Program-made: the position numbers and the translations under genes | Shown: piece by piece, positions 11,546-20,131 of the stretch | Layout: every line of letters begins with the position of its first letter | Numbering within the stretch: position 1 is the first letter of the stretch | Assembly (NCBI RefSeq): GCF_900187375.1 | Contig: NZ_FYEW01000001.1 | Location: 1,426,001-1,490,000 of the forward strand | Length of the DNA: 64,000 nucleotides | Reading direction: 5' to 3' | Source of the DNA: Hymenobacter gelipurpurascens | Lineage (GTDB): Bacteria; Bacteroidota; Bacteroidia; Cytophagales; Hymenobacteraceae | Notes under the pieces: generated by a model | What the model saw: the letters and a program-made list of their open reading frames with translations, nothing else | Databases searched by the model: none | Told to the model about the DNA's origin: nothing

Positions 11546-11605
11546 TTCGTGTAAGGATTCGTTTGAATTCTATAGGAATACGCTCTGACCGGGCGAATAC
11601 CTTTG
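11541..11605 (+). promoter_or_regulatory. AraC-type operator C and -7 element
   Basis: TTTGAT (11541-11546) and TTTGAA (11562-11567) are 21 bp apart, with GTGTAAGGA between and TTCTATAGG after the second. The -7 element TACCTTTG lies at 11598-11605, 36 bp past the second repeat. The first repeat overlaps the stop codon of the AraC gene. A leader of roughly 220 bases, with nothing recognisable in it, separates it from the first Pao gene. Confidence 0.75.
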
Positions 11606-11831
11606 GGTAGGGCTGCCGTTTAACTAGCAAGCTCCTCTGTATCATCTGCTGGCGTCCCGCTTGGGGAGCACTTCAAGAAGGTGTCTCCTTGATGCGCTAT
11701 GGGTTCCCCGTTCCACTTCATCCGGCAAATCGTCTTGGAGGTGACTTCGAAGCCGAGCCAAAAACGGTTCGCTTTGTCCGGTTCTAGTATCCTCCCTTCC
11801 GGCTTTTTTCTCATTAATCCTTCCCCACGCC

Positions 11832-12464
11832 ATGGCTGCTGACTTATTTCCTCCCGCCGACGCTCCCAAGCCCGATGATGGCTCGCGCCGCTCGTTTATG
11901 AAACAGGCCGGCGGCATCCTGGGCCTGGCCCTGGCACCGCCGCTGGTTGGACAGGCCGAGCGCCTGACGGCCTATTCCAGAATAATTGAAGGCGCCACGG
12001 AGTTCACGCTACGCGTCAACGGGCAGGCCCACACCGTGCGCGCGGAGCCTCGCGTCACGCTGCTTGATGCGCTGCGCGAGCGGCTGGATTTGACCGGGAC
12101 CAAAAAGGGCTGCGACCACGGCCAGTGCGGGGCCTGCACGGTGCACGTAAATGGCCAGCGCACCCTCTCGTGCCTGACGCTGGCCGTGATGGCGCAGGGC
12201 AAGGAGATTACGACCATCGAGGGCCTAGCCAACGGCAACGAGCTGCACCCGATGCAGGCGGCCTTTCTGAAGCACGACGGCCTGCAGTGCGGCTACTGTA
12301 CGCCCGGCCAGATTATGTCGGGCGTGGCCTGCGTGAAGGAAGGCCACGCTGGTACCGACGACCAGGCCCGCGAGTGGATGAGCGGCAACCTCTGCCGCTG
12401 CGGCGCTTATCCTAATATCCTGGCCGCGGTGCGCGAAGTAGCCGGTCAATCTTCAAAAGGCTAA
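11832..12464 (+). CDS. paoA: Aldehyde oxidoreductase, 2Fe-2S subunit (PaoA-like)
   Basis: This 210-residue small subunit of the xanthine dehydrogenase family carries two [2Fe-2S] clusters that pass electrons from the molybdenum site to FAD. The plant-type ferredoxin motif is CDHGQCGACTVHVNG plus a later Cys, and the second cluster ligands are in CGYCTPG and CRCGAY. The N-terminus has a twin-arginine signal (SRRSFMKQAGGILGLAL), so the assembled complex is probably exported. It is first of a three-gene operon; the FAD subunit begins 4 bases after its stop. The order and features match E. coli PaoABC. Confidence 0.95.
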   Translation: MAADLFPPADAPKPDDGSRRSFMKQAGGILGLALAPPLVGQAERLTAYSRIIEGATEFTLRVNGQAHTVRAEPRVTLLDALRERLDLTGTKKGCDHGQCGACTVHVNGQRTLSCLTLAVMAQGKEITTIEGLANGNELHPMQAAFLKHDGLQCGYCTPGQIMSGVACVKEGHAGTDDQAREWMSGNLCRCGAYPNILAAVREVAGQSSKG

Positions 12465-12468
12465 TCCC

Positions 12469-13455
12469 ATGAACGACTTCAGCTACACCCAGGCCGCCAC
12501 GGCCAAAGAAGCCACCGGCCGGTTGAAAGATAAGCCTGCGGCCGCCTACATCGCCGGCGGCACCACGCTGCTCGACCTCATGAAGGCCAACCTGCAGGAA
12601 CATCCGCAGCTCGTGGACATCAACCTGCTGCCCTTCACCGGCATCGAGCAGACCAAAGACGGCCTGCGCATCGGGGCGCTGGAGCGCATGAACGCCGTGG
12701 GCGAGCACCCGCTAGTAGTGCAGCAGTTTCCGGCCATTTCGCAGTCTCTGCTGCTAGCAGCATCGCCCCAGCTGCGCAACATGGCCAGCATCGGCGGCAA
12801 CATCCTGCAGCGCACCCGCTGCGGATACTTCCGCGACCCGGCTTTTCCCTGCAACAAGCGCGTGCCCGGCTCCGGCTGCCCCGCCCTGACCGGTGACAAC
12901 CATAACCTAGCCATCCTGGGGGTGAGCGACAGTTGCATTGCCAACTCCTATCCCGGCGACTTCTCGGTGGCGCTGACGGCCTTCGATGCCGTGCTGACAC
13001 TGGAAAACCAGCGAGGCAAACAGCGTCGGGTCCCCCTCACCGATTTCTACCTTCTGCCGGGCAATACCCCCCACAAGGAAACGGTGTTGGAGCCCGGCGA
13101 ATTGATTGTGGCCGTCACGATTCCGACCACAACCCAGGCCCAGCGCTCGACCTACCTGAAGGTACGCGAGCGCAGCAGCTACGCCTACGCTCTCGCCTCG
13201 GCTGCCGTGGGCCTTGACGTGCAAGCTGGCACCATCCGTTCGGCCCGGGTGGCCCTGGGCGGCGCGGGCGCCCAGCCCTGGCGCTCCCGCGAAGCGGAAA
13301 AACTGCTCACCGGGGCGCCCGCCACGGAGGCCACGTTTCGGGCCGCGGCGGCGGCCGCCCTGCAGGGTGCCCAACCCCGGGAGCACAACCGCTTCAAGGT
13401 GGAGCTGGCGCAGAACACCCTGGTGCGGGCCCTGCAGCAGGTAGCTGCGGGCTAG
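12469..13455 (+). CDS. paoB: Aldehyde oxidoreductase, FAD subunit (PaoB-like)
   Basis: This is a 328-residue FAD-binding subunit. The N-terminal half has the flavin-binding loop AAYIAGGTTLLDLMK and the RNMASIGGN motif. A cysteine-rich insert (TRCGYFRDPAFPCNK, then GSGCPAL, then DSCIAN) matches the segment that holds the extra [4Fe-4S] cluster in PaoB-type enzymes. The C-terminal CO dehydrogenase flavoprotein domain follows. It would transfer electrons to an acceptor outside the Mo site. It is middle gene of the operon, 59 bases before the Mo subunit. Confidence 0.95.
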   Translation: MNDFSYTQAATAKEATGRLKDKPAAAYIAGGTTLLDLMKANLQEHPQLVDINLLPFTGIEQTKDGLRIGALERMNAVGEHPLVVQQFPAISQSLLLAASPQLRNMASIGGNILQRTRCGYFRDPAFPCNKRVPGSGCPALTGDNHNLAILGVSDSCIANSYPGDFSVALTAFDAVLTLENQRGKQRRVPLTDFYLLPGNTPHKETVLEPGELIVAVTIPTTTQAQRSTYLKVRERSSYAYALASAAVGLDVQAGTIRSARVALGGAGAQPWRSREAEKLLTGAPATEATFRAAAAAALQGAQPREHNRFKVELAQNTLVRALQQVAAG

Positions 13456-13514
13456 CAGCCCGGCTTTGTCGCCCCTTATTTCCATCCCCATCGCCCTTAC
13501 GCCCGAAGCCTCCC

Positions 13515-15827
13515 ATGGATACCGAACCCCAATTCTTTGAAACCAACGCGACGCCAGGCGTCGTGGGACAACCCCTGAGCCGCGTCGACGGCTGGGCGAA
13601 AGTGACGGGCCAGGCCAAGTACTCGGCTGAGTACAACCGCCTGCCGGGGCTGGTGCACGCCGTGCTCAAAACCAGCGACGTCGCCAAAGGGCGGGTGGTG
13701 AGCATCGATGCCAGCGCCGCCCAGCGGCAGCCGGGCGTGCTGGGCATCTTCACCCACGAGAACCTGCCCAAGCTTGCTCGTTCCCCCAACAGCCCGGAGG
13801 AAAAAGCGGCTCTCAATTCCCCGATGAGCTTTTTTCCGATGCAGTCGGACCGTATTGAGTATGCCGGCCAGCCGGTGGCCATCGTGGTGGCCGATACGCT
13901 GGAGCGCGCCCAGTATGCCGCCAGCCTGCTCAAAGTCACCATCTCGCCCGAGGCCCCGGTGGCTTCGTACCTGGACCCCAAGGCTACGCGATTCGTGCCG
14001 AAGGTGGTAAAGGGCGTGCCCGGCGTGACCAAGCGCGGGGAGGCGCAGGCGGCCTTTGCCAGTGCCCCGGTGCAGCTGACGGCTACCTACCACCACGCCA
14101 CCAACCACCACAATCCCATGGAGCCGGGCGCGACCATTGCCCACTGGGAAGCGGCCGACCGCCTCACCGTTTACGACACCACGCAGGCCATTACCTGGAC
14201 GCAGAAAACCCTGAGCCAGATGCTGGGCCTGAAAATCGAGCAGGTGCACGTGATTAGCAAGTTTCTGGGCGGCGGGTTTGGCTGCAAGGCCTGGGTGTGG
14301 CCCCACGTGGCGCTGGCCCCGCTCGTCGCCCGCGCCGTGGGCCGGCCCGTGAAGCTGGTGCTCACCCGCCCGCAGATGTTTACCGGCATGGGCCACCGCG
14401 AAGACCAGGAGCAGACCCTGCGCCTGGGCGCCACCAGAGAGGGCAAGCTGCTGGCCCTGGTGCACGAGAAAACGTCCACCACTTCGCCCTGGGACGACTA
14501 CGCCGAAAGCAACCACAAGATTCTGGATATGCTCTACGCCCTGCCGGCGTTCGAGTCGACCTACCACCTGGCCCACGCCAATGTGATGACCTCGACTTCG
14601 ACCCGCGCCCCGGGCGAGATGCCCGGCTCGTTTGCCATCGAGTGCTCCATGGACGATTTGGCCGCGCAGCTGAACCTGGACCCCATCCAGGTGCGCCTGC
14701 TCAACCACGCCGACAAAGACCCCGCCACGGGCCACCCCTGGAGCAGCAAGAGCCTGAAGCAGTGCTACCAACGCGGGGCCGAGCTCTTTGGCTGGAATAA
14801 GCGCAACCCCAAAGCCGGCCAGACCCGCGAAGGCCGCATGCTCGTGGGCTGGGGCATGGCCACGGCCAGCTACCCCGTACACAGCGGTAAGGGCAATGCC
14901 CGCGTCCGGCTCTACGCCGACGGCCGCGCTGTCGTGCAGGCCGGCGCCACCGACCTCGGCACCGGCACCTACACCATCAACACCCAGGTGGCGGCCGACG
15001 CGCTGGGCATCGCACCCGAAAACGTCCGCTTCGAGCTGGGCGACAGTAACCTGCCGACCACCACGGTTTCCGGCGGCTCCATGGCGGCCGGCACGGTCTC
15101 CTCGTCGGTGTACCTGGCGGCCCAGGATGTCTGGCGGCAGCTCATCAAAGTAGCCGTGGCCGATAAAAAGTCCCCCCTTTACCGCGCCAAGCCCGCTGAT
15201 GTGGTGATGGAAAAAGGCCGCCTGCAACTCAAAGCCGACCCCGGAAAGGGCGAAGCATTCGGGGAGTTGATGAAGCGAGCTGGCCTGGGCGACGTGGAAG
15301 GCAGCGCCATCGGCCGCTACGGCAGCAACTACGAGGAATCCCTGGCCACGAGCGAGCAGGCTCCGGAACACGCCATGCACGCCTTTGGGGCGCACTTCTG
15401 CGAGGTGCACGTGGACCCCGAGCTGGGAACCGTGCGCGTGACCCGCTGGGTGAGTGTAGTAGCCGGCGGCCGCATACTTAACCCCAAGACGGCCCGCTCG
15501 CAGGTAATGGGCGGCAGCATTTTTGGCATCGGCGCAGCCCTGATGGAGCAGACCGTGCGCGACTCCAATCTGGCTCGCTACACCAATGCCGACCTGGCGG
15601 GCTACCACGTCCCCGTTAACGCCGACATCCCCAATATGACCGTGGAATTCATCGACGAGCATGACCCCTACGTCAACGCAATGGGGGCTAAAGGCATCGG
15701 GGAAATATCGGTCGTGGGCGTCACGGCTGCCGTGTCCAATGCCGTCTTCCATGCCACGGGCCGGCGCCTGCGCTCGTTGCCCATGACGCCGGACAAGGTG
15801 CTGGCAGCGTTGCGGCAACCCTCCTAA
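13515..15827 (+). CDS. paoC: Aldehyde oxidoreductase, molybdopterin-binding subunit (PaoC-like)
   Basis: This is a 770-residue catalytic subunit binding a molybdenum-pterin cofactor and oxidising aldehydes to carboxylic acids. Visible are the N-terminal aldehyde oxidase a/b hammerhead domain (DGWAKVTGQAKYSAEY), the cofactor-binding FLGGGFGCKAWVWPHV, a TDLGTGTYT loop, and the catalytic Glu730 in GAKGIGEISVVG. It closes the paoABC-like operon. No PaoD/MocA maturation factor follows, so cofactor insertion must rely on a gene elsewhere. The stop is 13 bases before operator D. Confidence 0.96.
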   Translation: MDTEPQFFETNATPGVVGQPLSRVDGWAKVTGQAKYSAEYNRLPGLVHAVLKTSDVAKGRVVSIDASAAQRQPGVLGIFTHENLPKLARSPNSPEEKAALNSPMSFFPMQSDRIEYAGQPVAIVVADTLERAQYAASLLKVTISPEAPVASYLDPKATRFVPKVVKGVPGVTKRGEAQAAFASAPVQLTATYHHATNHHNPMEPGATIAHWEAADRLTVYDTTQAITWTQKTLSQMLGLKIEQVHVISKFLGGGFGCKAWVWPHVALAPLVARAVGRPVKLVLTRPQMFTGMGHREDQEQTLRLGATREGKLLALVHEKTSTTSPWDDYAESNHKILDMLYALPAFESTYHLAHANVMTSTSTRAPGEMPGSFAIECSMDDLAAQLNLDPIQVRLLNHADKDPATGHPWSSKSLKQCYQRGAELFGWNKRNPKAGQTREGRMLVGWGMATASYPVHSGKGNARVRLYADGRAVVQAGATDLGTGTYTINTQVAADALGIAPENVRFELGDSNLPTTTVSGGSMAAGTVSSSVYLAAQDVWRQLIKVAVADKKSPLYRAKPADVVMEKGRLQLKADPGKGEAFGELMKRAGLGDVEGSAIGRYGSNYEESLATSEQAPEHAMHAFGAHFCEVHVDPELGTVRVTRWVSVVAGGRILNPKTARSQVMGGSIFGIGAALMEQTVRDSNLARYTNADLAGYHVPVNADIPNMTVEFIDEHDPYVNAMGAKGIGEISVVGVTAAVSNAVFHATGRRLRSLPMTPDKVLAALRQPS

Positions 15828-15839
15828 AACGGCCAGCTG

Positions 15840-15904
15840 TTTGAAAAGTGTAAGCAATGCTTTGAATGCTATAGGCGGGTGCCTTCAGCCCCCGGATACC
15901 TTTG
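15840..15904 (+). promoter_or_regulatory. AraC-type operator D and -7 element
   Basis: TTTGAA at 15840-15845 and TTTGAA at 15861-15866 are 21 bp apart; between them is AAGTGTAAGCAATGC, and CTATAGG follows as in operator C. The -7 element TACCTTTG lies at 15897-15904, 36 bp past the second repeat. It drives the zinc alcohol dehydrogenase gene at 15944. Confidence 0.75.
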
Positions 15905-15943
15905 TCCTACTACAAAAACCTCTGATTTACCTCCCCAACCCGC

Positions 15944-16984
15944 ATGATTGAATCGAAAGGCTACGCGGCGCAAAGCCCAACCAGTGACCTGGCTCCCTGG
16001 ACCTTTGAACGCCGCGACGTGGGGGCACACGACGTGCAGATTGAAATTCTCTTCTGCGGCGTGTGCCACTCCGACTACCACCAGATTAAAAACGACTGGT
16101 TCCCGGGCGTCTTCCCGATGGTGCCGGGCCACGAAATCGTGGGCCGCATCACCCAGGTGGGCGACCACGTAAAGAACTTCAAAGTAGGCGACCTGGCCGG
16201 CGTCGGCTGCTTGGTGGACTCCTGCCAGACCTGCGCCAATTGTCAGCAGGACCTGGAGCAGTACTGCCTGGAAGGCAATACCCAAACCTACAACCAGGTA
16301 GGCCGCGACGGAAACGTCACCTACGGCGGCTATGCCAACAACATCGTGGTGCGCGAGGAATTTGCGCTGCACGTGTCGGAAAAGCTCGACCTGGCGGCCG
16401 TGGCGCCGCTGCTCTGTGCGGGCATTACTACCTACTCGCCGCTGCGTTACTGGAAAGTGGGCCAGGGCCACAAGCTGGCGGTGCTGGGCCTCGGCGGCCT
16501 GGGCCACATGGCCGTGAAATGGGGCGTGGCGTTTGGCGCGGAAGTGACCGTGCTCAGCACTTCGCCCGACAAGGAAGCCGCTGCCCGGGCTCTGGGCGCG
16601 CACAACTTCGTAGTGACCAAGGACGAGGCGCAGGTGGCGGCCGTGAAAGGCTCGTTCGACTTCATCCTCGACACCGTTTCGGCGCAGCACGACCTGGGCA
16701 TGTACTTGTCGCTGCTGGCTACCAACGGCACGCACATCATCGTGGGCGCGCCGCCCAAGCCCTTAGACCTGTCGGCCTTCTCGCTGTTCGACGGGCGCAA
16801 GAGCGTGGTGGGCTCCAGCATCGGCGGCATTGCTGAAACGCAGGAAATGCTCGACTTCGCGGCCGAGCACAACATCGTTTCGGATATCGAGCTGATTAAT
16901 TTCAAGGACATCAACACCGCGTATGAGCGCATGCTGAAAGGCGACGTGCGCTACCGCTTCGTCATCGACATCGCCACGCTGTAG
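15944..16984 (+). CDS. NAD(P)-dependent zinc alcohol dehydrogenase (YahK/CAD-like)
   Basis: This 346-residue medium-chain dehydrogenase is closest in character to YahK/cinnamyl-alcohol dehydrogenase-type aldehyde reductases. It has catalytic-zinc ligands in CGVCHSDYH and GHEIVG, a structural zinc lobe (CQTCANCQQDLEQYC), and the Rossmann loop GLGGLGHMAVK. It would reduce a broad range of aldehydes with NADPH. It follows the PaoABC-like operon and is under operator D, so it appears to be a second aldehyde-removing branch under the same control. Confidence 0.94.
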   Translation: MIESKGYAAQSPTSDLAPWTFERRDVGAHDVQIEILFCGVCHSDYHQIKNDWFPGVFPMVPGHEIVGRITQVGDHVKNFKVGDLAGVGCLVDSCQTCANCQQDLEQYCLEGNTQTYNQVGRDGNVTYGGYANNIVVREEFALHVSEKLDLAAVAPLLCAGITTYSPLRYWKVGQGHKLAVLGLGGLGHMAVKWGVAFGAEVTVLSTSPDKEAAARALGAHNFVVTKDEAQVAAVKGSFDFILDTVSAQHDLGMYLSLLATNGTHIIVGAPPKPLDLSAFSLFDGRKSVVGSSIGGIAETQEMLDFAAEHNIVSDIELINFKDINTAYERMLKGDVRYRFVIDIATL

Positions 16985-17005
16985 CCTTTTCATGCAAGGC
17001 AGTCT

Positions 17006-17046
17006 GGCCCCATCCCATCGCCCCTCGCTGTGGCGGGGGTGGGGCC
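17006..17046 (+). terminator. Hairpin after the alcohol dehydrogenase gene
   Basis: GGCCCC (17006-17011) pairs with GGGGCC (17041-17046), with further pairing inside (CGCCCC with GGCGGGGG). The tail ACTTTCTT is only moderately T-rich, so termination may be partial. Confidence 0.6.
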
Positions 17047-17122
17047 ACTTTCTTGAAGCTTACAGACTTCGTAGCCATACCCTAGCTGGCATAGGCGGCT
17101 TCCTACTTAACCCAAGGCGCCC

Positions 17123-17404
17123 ATGAAAGATGCTTTCTGGCAGCAGGTCATGTCCTTGCTGCCCCATCCGTCAGCTGGCGGCCCTCTTACCGCTGTCAGC
17201 ATCGGCTTGGGGCTTGACTCGCTGGATTTCGTCGAACTGGTGCTGGAAGTGGAAAAGCAGTTCGACATCCGTTTTTCCCACGCGGAACTGGCTGAGCTGC
17301 GCACGGTGCAACTCCTGCTCAGCGACATCGACCAGCATCTGCGGCGTCCCTTGTACGCCCAATTCTTTGCCCAGCTCCTTCAGAAAAGCACGTGGCGGTT
17401 ATAG
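17123..17404 (+). CDS. Acyl carrier protein-like protein
   Basis: This 93-residue protein has the phosphopantetheine attachment motif GLDSLDFVELVLEVE with the modifiable serine at residue 33, followed by KQFDIRF, which matches helix 2-3 of acyl carrier proteins. The C-terminal 20 residues are extra compared with a typical 78-residue ACP. It would carry an acyl or other thioester-bound group. No fatty-acid or polyketide synthase gene lies nearby, so it is an orphan ACP. It sits between the alcohol dehydrogenase and the exported CMD-family protein, all on the plus strand. Confidence 0.85.
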   Translation: MKDAFWQQVMSLLPHPSAGGPLTAVSIGLGLDSLDFVELVLEVEKQFDIRFSHAELAELRTVQLLLSDIDQHLRRPLYAQFFAQLLQKSTWRL

Positions 17405-17473
17405 CCTCTCCCTCGTGCCCGTGGTCCAAAAAGCATCCCCGCCACGGCTACTCATTCTTTAATTCCCCAGAGT

Positions 17474-18211
17474 ATGGTACACATCAGCATTTCTTTCCAG
17501 TTAGTACTTGGCTTGCTCCTGATGCTGGCAACAGCCGTACAGGCCCAGACCAAGGCTTCGGTGCCCGCGCCCCTCACGGGGAGGCAGCAATCCATCGCCA
17601 CTGTTTCCGCCCTCACGGCCCAGGGTGACCTGCCCCGCTTGCAGAAAGCCTTGCACGAGGGCCTGGAAGCCGGCCTGACCGTAAATGAAGCGAAGGAAGT
17701 GCTGGTGCACCTGTATGCGTACTGCGGCTTTCCGCGCAGCCTGCAAGGCTTGAACACGCTGATGAAGGTGCTGGACGAGCGCAAAGCCCAGGGCCTAAAC
17801 GTCGTGGTGGGCAAGACCGCATCGCCCATCAGCAGCACCGAGCCCAAGTACGAGCGCGGCATGAAGAACCTGGAAACGCTCACTGGCAAAGCGGAAACCG
17901 GACCCAAAACCGGGGTGTATGCCTTCAGCCCCGAAATCGACGTGTTTCTACGCGAGCACCTGTTCGCCGACATTTTTGACCGCGACGTGCTCACCTACCA
18001 GGAGCGGGAAATTGCCACCATTTCGGCGCTGGTAAGCTTGGGCGGCGTCGAGCCCATGCTGCAGTCCCACATCCTCAACGGCATGCACGTTGGGCTGACG
18101 GAGGCGCAGGTTCAGCAGATTATCGCGTTGAACGAGGTAGCCGTCGGGAAGAAGGACGCTGACGCCGGCCGGGCTGTGCTGAAGAAGGCGCTGGGAACCA
18201 AGCAGAAATAA
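17474..18211 (+). CDS. Exported carboxymuconolactone decarboxylase (CMD) family protein
   Basis: This 245-residue protein has a signal peptide ending near AVQAQ (residues 1-25) and two CMD/AhpD-type helical repeats: about residues 38-120 (EAKEVLVHLYAYCGFPRSL) and 150-235 (EREIATISALVSLGGVEPML). The first repeat keeps one Cys but not the CxxC of AhpD; the second has none, so peroxidase activity is unlikely. Its function is unknown; related double-domain proteins are common in Bacteroidota beside reductases. It is followed by the flavodoxin-like lipoprotein gene after 10 bases, indicating an operon. Confidence 0.9.
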   Translation: MVHISISFQLVLGLLLMLATAVQAQTKASVPAPLTGRQQSIATVSALTAQGDLPRLQKALHEGLEAGLTVNEAKEVLVHLYAYCGFPRSLQGLNTLMKVLDERKAQGLNVVVGKTASPISSTEPKYERGMKNLETLTGKAETGPKTGVYAFSPEIDVFLREHLFADIFDRDVLTYQEREIATISALVSLGGVEPMLQSHILNGMHVGLTEAQVQQIIALNEVAVGKKDADAGRAVLKKALGTKQK

Positions 18212-18221
18212 CGAATTCATC

Positions 18222-18854
18222 ATGGCCATTCTACTGCGCAGGCTTGTGGCCTGCTCTCTTTTACTGATGGGTTGTACTTCCTTCCAAACCGAGGACACCG
18301 CTGCAAGTGGAGCACCGGCTGTCGAGCCCGGCAAAGTATTGATTGTGTACTTGTCGCGCACCAGCAACACGAAAGCCGTGGCGGGTATCATTCAGCGAAC
18401 GGTGGGCGGGAAAGTGGTGGCCCTGGAATTAGAAAAGCCTTATCCTGCCAACTACCAAGCCACGGTGCAGCAGGTGAGCGATGAAAATGAAAAGGGCTAT
18501 TTGCCACCCCTGCGCACCAGCGTCGAGAACATCCGGCAATACGACGTCATCTTCGTCGGCTTCCCGACCTGGGGAATGCAGCTGCCTCCGCCCTTGAAAA
18601 GCTTTCTGAAGCAGTACGACCTTAGCGGGAAAACCATTGTGCCGTTCAGCACCCACGCGGGCTATGGGGTAGGCAGCGGTTTTGAAACGGTCAAGGCAAT
18701 GGCGCCCCGGAGCACCGTCCTGGAAGGGTTTTCAACGAAAGGTGGCGTGGAAAGAGACGGCGTGCTTTTCGTGATGGCGGGCAATAAGGAAAAGCAGGTA
18801 CAGAATGAAGTACAAGCTTGGCTGAAAAGAATTAAGCTCCTGAGCAGCAAGTAA
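18222..18854 (+). CDS. Flavodoxin-like lipoprotein
   Basis: This 210-residue protein has a lipoprotein signal (LLLMGC, lipidated Cys18) and then a flavodoxin-4-type FMN-binding domain. The phosphate loop is YLSRTSNTKAVAG, and FVGFPTWGMQLPPPLKSFL and FSTHAGYGVGSG are the two other FMN-contacting loops. It probably carries FMN and acts as an NAD(P)H-independent electron carrier or quinone reductase at the membrane surface. An exported flavodoxin is unusual. It forms an operon with the exported CMD protein and ends at a terminator. Confidence 0.9.
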   Translation: MAILLRRLVACSLLLMGCTSFQTEDTAASGAPAVEPGKVLIVYLSRTSNTKAVAGIIQRTVGGKVVALELEKPYPANYQATVQQVSDENEKGYLPPLRTSVENIRQYDVIFVGFPTWGMQLPPPLKSFLKQYDLSGKTIVPFSTHAGYGVGSGFETVKAMAPRSTVLEGFSTKGGVERDGVLFVMAGNKEKQVQNEVQAWLKRIKLLSSK

Positions 18855-18885
18855 ACAAGGCTGATTTCTTGCACCACCGATGGTA

Positions 18886-18915
18886 AAGCCTTCCGCAGTT
18901 AGCGGAGGGCTTTTT
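18886..18915 (+). terminator. Rho-independent terminator after flavodoxin gene
   Basis: AAGCCTTCCGC pairs with GCGGAGGGCTT around AGTTA, followed by five T. It closes the CMD-flavodoxin operon and lies directly at the left edge of the RND-pump remnant. Confidence 0.85.
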
Positions 18916-18928
18916 CGTTTCCAACCAA

Positions 18929-19360
18929 TTCGAGCCTAATCTCACCAACAACGTGTATGCCCAAATTGGTCTGATCACGCTGATTGGTTTATCGGCCAAA
19001 AACGCCATTCTGATTATCGAGTTTGCCAAGGAGCGGGTGGATAAGGGTATGCCGCTGGTAGATGCCACCTTGGAAGCCGTGCGCCTGCGTTTGCGCCCCA
19101 TCGTGATGACCTCGCTGGCCTTTATTTTGGGTGTGCTGCCGCTGGTGTTTGCTTCTGGCGCCGGCGCCCAAAGCCGGCAGACCATCGGCTGGACTGTACT
19201 CGGTGGGATGCTCTCGGCTACGCTGCTGGCCATCTTCATCGTGCCGGTGCTATATGTGCTTATAACCCGCCTGGCCTACGGCAAAGAGAAGCTGGCCGAG
19301 CTGGAGGCGGGCTATGAGACTGATGGCTATTTTACAGACGAGAGTAGTTTGCCAGGTTAA
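18929..19360 (+). pseudogene. RND efflux pump (HAE1/AcrB-type), C-terminal remnant
   Basis: The roughly 140 residues match the last membrane helices of a HAE1-type RND pump: [20 protein letters not shown] followed by [36 protein letters not shown], then [19 protein letters not shown] and the C-terminal tail. A whole pump is about 1040 residues, so some 85% is missing. The homology begins right after the flavodoxin terminator, without its own start codon (the GTG at 18953 is internal). The break marks a deletion or insertion point. It is not related by position to the HME pump at 22013. Confidence 0.85.
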
Positions 19361-19375
19361 TCTCTATTAGTTTTT

Positions 19376-19418
19376 AAAGCCCTAGTGCGAACGAATGGTT
19401 TGCACTAGGGCTTTAAAA
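19376..19418. terminator. Bidirectional hairpin terminator
   Basis: A perfect 13-bp stem (AAAGCCCTAGTGC with GCACTAGGGCTTT), 13-base loop, A-run on the left and T/A-rich sequence on the right. It sits between the RND remnant and the convergent hypothetical gene. Confidence 0.8.
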
Positions 19419-19588
19419 ATGCCTTGATCAGAATTCAAACTGCTCGCCGTTCAAAGGAGCCTTAGCAGCACCTATCGCTGGGAGTGCAGCAGCTTAGAGC
19501 ATGAATAGCTCGTGCTGAATGCTGCCACGCATCCAAGATCAGGGAAGCTAACTGCTTTTATAGCAGCACGAAATGGAACACGAAAGAA

Positions 19589-20131
19589 TTAGCGACCAAG
19601 TACCTCGCGCTTAAAGGCAGGATACGCGCCAAACAGAGCTTCTGCCGCAGGTCGAGGAACTGTTTTGGTCGGGTCTCCAAATTGGATTTGCCATGGGCAC
19701 TCCTCATCCCACGCAGCGAGTAGCCCTATCAATATTTCCCCATCCGGAGAATGGAGATTGAACATGAAATACGATTCCCGGTCTGTGGGATAAATCCGGG
19801 TGGAACCGTCCCCAGCATAAAATTTTACGCTTAGAACCTTAGTTCTAGGTCTCCAGCGGAAGTACATTCGGTCCTCTGGCTGAGCCTCAAACCCTCCCGA
19901 CCAGTGCTGCCAGCGATCTAGTATTTCTTCGATGCGCTGCAGCGTTGCCTGCGGAATGACAACTTCCTTTACTCCGTCCACCACAGCGTGAGTAGGCAAT
20001 TTGATGCGTTTGCCATTGTGCACAACATGGCTCGGCAATGGAAACGGTGGTTCACTTAGTTCCTTGGAAGAAAATTTGGAGGGCACTTCGATTGGAGTGC
20101 CAGAGTACACGATGGTACGAGGAATGCGCAT
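19589..20131 (-). CDS. Hypothetical protein
   Basis: A 180-residue protein that I do not recognise. It begins RIPRTIVYSGTPIEVPSKF and contains a central segment PQATLQRIEEILDRWQHW and a later beta-rich part (YFRWRPRTKVLSVKFYAGDG). No signal peptide, membrane segment or catalytic motif is seen. It stands alone on the minus strand at the left edge of the metal island. Codon use includes more AT-rich codons than neighbouring genes, which suggests a separate origin. Confidence 0.7.
   Translation of the reverse strand: MRIPRTIVYSGTPIEVPSKFSSKELSEPPFPLPSHVVHNGKRIKLPTHAVVDGVKEVVIPQATLQRIEEILDRWQHWSGGFEAQPEDRMYFRWRPRTKVLSVKFYAGDGSTRIYPTDRESYFMFNLHSPDGEILIGLLAAWDEECPWQIQFGDPTKTVPRPAAEALFGAYPAFKREVLGR

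Noticed and set aside
13497..15857. A 786-codon open frame on the minus strand
   Set aside because: It is the complementary shadow of the PaoC gene in GC-rich DNA. It has no family features, while the plus strand has all motifs of a molybdopterin subunit.
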